From positions 1-7,626 of the forward strand of contig JAPUHG010000277.1 in the NCBI GenBank assembly GCA_027297845.1: a stretch of DNA of 7,626 nucleotides. The letters run 5' to 3'. The stretch comes from Gammaproteobacteria bacterium (GTDB taxonomy: Bacteria > Pseudomonadota > Gammaproteobacteria > Steroidobacterales > MnTg04). The first letter of the stretch is position 1. Every line of letters begins with the position of its first letter. The position numbers and the translations under genes are program-made. Positions 5,145 to 7,626 of the stretch are shown one piece after another. The notes beneath the pieces are model-generated. The model was not told the origin of the DNA. It saw only the letters and a program-made list of their open reading frames with translations, and did no database searches.

Positions 5145-6541
5145 AAATACACAACAGCCTGAGCGGGAAGAAAGAGCGCTTTGTACCGCTGGAGGCGGGC
5201 AAGGTGCGCATGTATGTCTGCGGTATTACCGTTTACGACTACCTGCACTTAGGCCACGCACGCATGCTGATCGTGTTTGACATGATTACGCGCTGGCTGC
5301 GTGCCAGTGGGTATCAGCTCACCTACGCCCGCAACATCACCGATGTCGATGACAAAATTATTGCTCGTGCCAATGAAAATGGCGAGGACATCGATGCGTT
5401 GACGGCAAGATTCATCGACCTGATGAATGAGGACTGCGCGGCGCTCGATGTGCTGCCACCCACCTACGAGCCGCGGGCGACGGAAACCATGGACGCGATC
5501 ATCGTGATGATCGAAGCGCTGGAAGCGAATGGTTATGCCTATCGCGGCGATAACGGGGATGTTTATTACGCGGTGGCCAAATTCGATGGCTATGGAACCC
5601 TGTCCGGCAAAATTCCAGCCGACTTGCGTGCCGGTGCCCGGGTCGAAACCGATCCGAACAAACGCGACCCGCTGGATTTCGTGTTGTGGAAAGCTGCCAA
5701 GCCCGATGAACCGTTCTGGCCGTCACCCTGGGGCGATGGCCGGCCCGGCTGGCATATCGAGTGTTCGGCGATGGCGACCAAAATCCTGGGCAACGTGTTC
5801 GATATTCATGGCGGTGGCATGGATTTGAAGTTTCCGCATCATGAGAACGAGATCGCCCAGTCCTGCGCGGCCACCGGCGAAGACTTCGCTAAACTCTGGA
5901 TGCATAACGGTTTTGTGCGTATCGACAACGAAAAAATGTCCAAGTCGCTGGGCAATTTTTTCACGGTGCGCGAGATTTTCAAAAGTTATCATCCCGACGA
6001 AGTCCGCTATTTCCTGCTCGGCGCGCACTACCGCCAGCCAATCAATTACAGCGAATCCGAACTGCAGGCCGCGCGCGCGGCATTGACGGGGTATTACTCG
6101 GCGTTGGCCAAAGTCGATCTGCAGGCGGAAGATTCACCGGTCGTCGATGAGGCGTACGCGCAGCGTTTTGCCGATTCCATGAATGACGATTTCAACACGC
6201 CGGGTGCAATGGCGGTGCTCGCGGATCTAAAACGCGAACTGAATCGCAGCCTCAAGACCGGCGAGCAGGGCAGGGCGAACAGCCTGGGCCGTGAGCTGGT
6301 CCGCCTGGCTGGAATAATCGGATTGTTGGGCCTCGAACCACAGGCCTGGCTGCAACGATCCGCACCGGATGCGGCAGCGGGCGAGGAACTGAGCGATACC
6401 GAGATCGAATCGCTGATCGCGAAACGCAAGCAGGCGAGGGACGACAAAGACTGGGCCGAGTCCGACCGGATACGCGATTTACTCGCGACGGCCGGCGTTC
6501 AACTCGAAGACGGTCCTGACGGGACGACCTGGAAAAGATAG
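5138..6541 (+). CDS. cysS: Cysteinyl-tRNA synthetase
   Basis: The 467-residue protein is close to the E. coli enzyme (461). Zinc ligands C28 (MYVCGITVYD), C209, H234 and E238 (WHIECSAMA, FPHHENE) fall at the E. coli positions; the HIGH motif is HLGH (37-40) and the KMSKS motif is at 266-270. An alpha-helical DALR-type region and a C-terminal domain (about 420-467) complete a full-length enzyme. It attaches cysteine to tRNA-Cys in the cytosol, the zinc discriminating cysteine from serine. The ATG at 5138 overlaps the gltX stop (ATGTTGA); GAGG at 5124-5127 lies 10 bases upstream and the N-terminus MLKIHNSLSGKKE is family-like. An open frame continues upstream but lies within gltX. It is probably the second gene of a gltX-cysS operon, and it converges on folD. 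Confidence 0.98.
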   Translation: MLKIHNSLSGKKERFVPLEAGKVRMYVCGITVYDYLHLGHARMLIVFDMITRWLRASGYQLTYARNITDVDDKIIARANENGEDIDALTARFIDLMNEDCAALDVLPPTYEPRATETMDAIIVMIEALEANGYAYRGDNGDVYYAVAKFDGYGTLSGKIPADLRAGARVETDPNKRDPLDFVLWKAAKPDEPFWPSPWGDGRPGWHIECSAMATKILGNVFDIHGGGMDLKFPHHENEIAQSCAATGEDFAKLWMHNGFVRIDNEKMSKSLGNFFTVREIFKSYHPDEVRYFLLGAHYRQPINYSESELQAARAALTGYYSALAKVDLQAEDSPVVDEAYAQRFADSMNDDFNTPGAMAVLADLKRELNRSLKTGEQGRANSLGRELVRLAGIIGLLGLEPQAWLQRSAPDAAAGEELSDTEIESLIAKRKQARDDKDWAESDRIRDLLATAGVQLEDGPDGTTWKR

Positions 6542-6569
6542 TTCTCGTGTGACCACGGATTGCAGGGTC

Positions 6570-6604
6570 AAGGCAAAAACGTTTTTGTGCAAGAGGGCCT
6601 TTTT
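6570..6604 (+). terminator. Possible weak terminator after cysS
   Basis: AAGGC (6570-6574) can pair with GCCTT (6597-6601). The enclosed stretch includes the perfect palindrome CAAAAACGTTTTTG (6574-6587), and T5 occupies 6600-6604. It lies about 30 bases after the cysS stop on the correct strand. The stem is short and the T-run is followed by GG, so termination efficiency is doubtful. Confidence 0.35.
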
Positions 6605-6621
6605 GGTCAGGACGACCTTAT

Positions 6622-6678
6622 GCCGCGGAGCACACGCGACCGAAGGAAGTCCCCGTGCGGGAGATGTGCGAGAGCGGC
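6622..6678. other. Two-tier hairpin in the cysS/folD convergent spacer
   Basis: GCCGC (6622-6626) pairs with GCGGC (6674-6678), and inside it GCACA (6630-6634) pairs with TGTGC (6665-6669), separated by small bulges. It lies just downstream of folD, read leftward. There is no T-tract on the folD side beyond the structure, so it may be a transcript-end stem or chance. No open frame with a recognisable product exists in this 153-base gap. Confidence 0.3.
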
Positions 6679-6694
6679 CAGGCCCGCTAAAAAT

Positions 6695-7546
6695 TCAATC
6701 GCACGATTGCGCAGATTTCAGCGTGTTTTCCAGCAGAATGGCAACCGTCATCGGCCCGACGCCACCCGGCACCGGCGTAATCCACGATGCTCGCTTGCTG
6801 GCCTCGGCAAAACCCACATCGCCGACCAGCTTGCCATCTTCCGTTCGGTTGATGCCGACATCGACGACCACCGCACCCTCGGCAATCCACTCACCCGGGA
6901 TCGCTTCCGGTTTGCCGATCGCGACAACGAGGATTTCAGCCTGTCCGACCCGCGCACGCAGGTTTTTGGTGAAACTGTGGCAGATGGTGACGGTGGCGTT
7001 GGCCAGTAGTAACTCCAGCGCAATCGGCCGGCCTACGATATTCGATCTCCCGACCACGACCGCATCCTTGCCACGGATTTCGATCTCATTGACTTCCAGC
7101 AGACGCATTATGCCCAGCGAAGTGCAAGGGCGCAGGTGTGGTGTGCCTTGGGTAAGCAAGCCGATGTTTGTCGAATGAAAGCCGTCGACGTCCTTGATCG
7201 GGCCGACCGCCTCGGTGATGGTGCTTTCATCGATCTGATCAGGCAGCGGAAGCTGCACCAGGATGCCGTCTATTTCCGGGTCCTGGTTAAGTTGGTCGAT
7301 CAACTCCAGCAGTTGTGTCTGCGATGTATCAGCTGGCAGGTCAAAGGCTTTTGAGACTATGCCTGCTTCCTCGCAAGCTTTTCGTTTCTTGCTGACATAG
7401 ATATTCGACGCAGGATCGTCACCGACCAGGACGACCGCCAGGCCGGGTCTTCTTAACCCCTGAGCGAGACGCTGGTCCACCGCCAGGCGTACATTTTCCC
7501 TGACCTGCCGCGCGGCAATTTTTCCGTCTAACAATCTGGCTGTCAT
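6695..7546 (-). CDS. folD: Bifunctional methylene-THF dehydrogenase / methenyl-THF cyclohydrolase
   Basis: The 283-residue protein matches FolD in length (E. coli 288). Catalytic and folate-binding residues Y50, K54 (YVSKKRKACEE), Q98 (VQLPLP) and D121 (DVDGFH) are all at E. coli positions. The NADP-binding segment VVGRSNIVGRP (164-173) and the signature PGGVGPMT (260-267) are intact. It interconverts 5,10-methylene-, methenyl- and 10-formyl-tetrahydrofolate in the cytosol, supplying formyl groups for purine synthesis and for initiator tRNA. Two usually conserved prolines are serines: RPCTS (139-143) for the common RPCTP, and DGFHS (121-125) for the common DGFHP. Neither is a catalytic residue. 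The ATG at 7546 fits the family start; no strong Shine-Dalgarno is visible. The gene has its own promoter and converges on cysS. Confidence 0.98.
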   Translation of the reverse strand: MTARLLDGKIAARQVRENVRLAVDQRLAQGLRRPGLAVVLVGDDPASNIYVSKKRKACEEAGIVSKAFDLPADTSQTQLLELIDQLNQDPEIDGILVQLPLPDQIDESTITEAVGPIKDVDGFHSTNIGLLTQGTPHLRPCTSLGIMRLLEVNEIEIRGKDAVVVGRSNIVGRPIALELLLANATVTICHSFTKNLRARVGQAEILVVAIGKPEAIPGEWIAEGAVVVDVGINRTEDGKLVGDVGFAEASKRASWITPVPGGVGPMTVAILLENTLKSAQSCD

Positions 7547-7587
7547 GGTTGTTTTCTGCTTCTCGGGATGGTCCGGGGACCGCGCGA

Positions 7588-7593
7588 ATTATA
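7588..7593 (-). promoter_or_regulatory. Consensus -10 box of the folD promoter
   Basis: Read leftward, a perfect TATAAT lies at 7593-7588. The best -35 candidate is TTCACG, 19 bases upstream, which is a long spacer; other spacings match worse. Transcription would start near 7581, giving a leader of about 35 bases whose 5' end (GGTCCCCGGACC) can form a short stem. The -10 is good; the -35 is weak, which suggests either a modest promoter or one helped by an activator. Confidence 0.55.
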
Positions 7594-7613
7594 CACAGTT
7601 GCCGGTTTTACAC

Positions 7614-7625
7614 GTGAATATTCAC
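7614..7625. promoter_or_regulatory. GTGAATATTCAC palindrome upstream of folD
   Basis: This perfect 12-bp palindrome overlaps the candidate -35 region of folD and lies at the right edge of the window. Position and symmetry suit a dimeric regulator's operator. I do not recognise it as the site of a named factor, and what lies beyond the edge (another gene it might serve) is unseen. Confidence 0.35.
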
Positions 7626-7626
7626 A

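Noticed and set aside
6659..6690. GGGAGATGTGCGAGAGCGG resembles the 5' part of a serine or leucine tRNA.
   Set aside because: No anticodon arm, T-arm (GTTCRA) or matching acceptor strand follows; folD ends at 6695, leaving no room for a tRNA.
2242..7577. The 10-mer ATGGTCCGGG occurs in the repeat arm (2242-2251) and in the folD leader (7568-7577), with a 9-base match inside gltX.
   Set aside because: Short and unrelated in context; the flanks do not match, so shared origin or function is not supported.

Overview
The window looks like chromosomal DNA of a gammaproteobacterium. It is moderately GC-rich and densely coded, with housekeeping genes whose motifs align closely with Escherichia coli and Pseudomonas proteins. 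An lpxH gene implies lipid A and so a Gram-negative outer membrane. MiaE needs molecular oxygen, which suggests aerobic or facultative life. The order lpxH-ppiB (leftward), an aminoacyl-tRNA synthetase plus cysS (rightward) and folD (leftward) resembles the Pseudomonas lpxH-ppiB/glnS-cysS/folD neighbourhood and, more loosely, the E. coli lpxH-ppiB/cysS/folD neighbourhood. Here, however, a glutamyl-tRNA synthetase of unusual type sits where Pseudomonas has glnS. No mobile-element gene, CRISPR array, rRNA or convincing tRNA was found.

Layout. Bases 2-187 (+) are the 3' end of purF. After 24 bases comes a response-regulator-receiver/Ser-Thr protein kinase fusion (212-1465, +). Its end overlaps the start of miaE, a di-iron tRNA hydroxylase (1450-2106, +). 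The miaE stop codon lies inside one arm of a 181-bp nested inverted repeat (2081-2261), which fills the gap to the convergent lpxH (2269-2991, -). lpxH is translationally coupled to an exported cyclophilin gene (2999-3589, -). A 115-bp divergent spacer with a dyad and a possible sigma70-type promoter leads to gltX (3705-5144, +), which overlaps cysS by 7 bp (5138-6541, +). A 153-bp convergent spacer with two weak hairpin structures separates cysS from folD (6695-7546, -). A consensus -10 box and a 12-bp palindrome lie upstream of folD.

How the genes relate. Several serve one-carbon/purine metabolism (purF, folD) and translation (gltX, cysS, miaE). lpxH makes a lipid A precursor at the inner membrane, and the cyclophilin acts on proteins in the periplasm. 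The receiver-kinase is the only signalling gene; its overlap with miaE suggests co-expression, but its target cannot be read from sequence. The most unusual items are the nested inverted repeat at the end of miaE, the receiver-kinase/miaE pair, and the glutamyl-tRNA synthetase carrying a GluQRS-like zinc motif. All other genes are standard housekeeping genes; I see no clear evidence of a wholly new multi-gene system.
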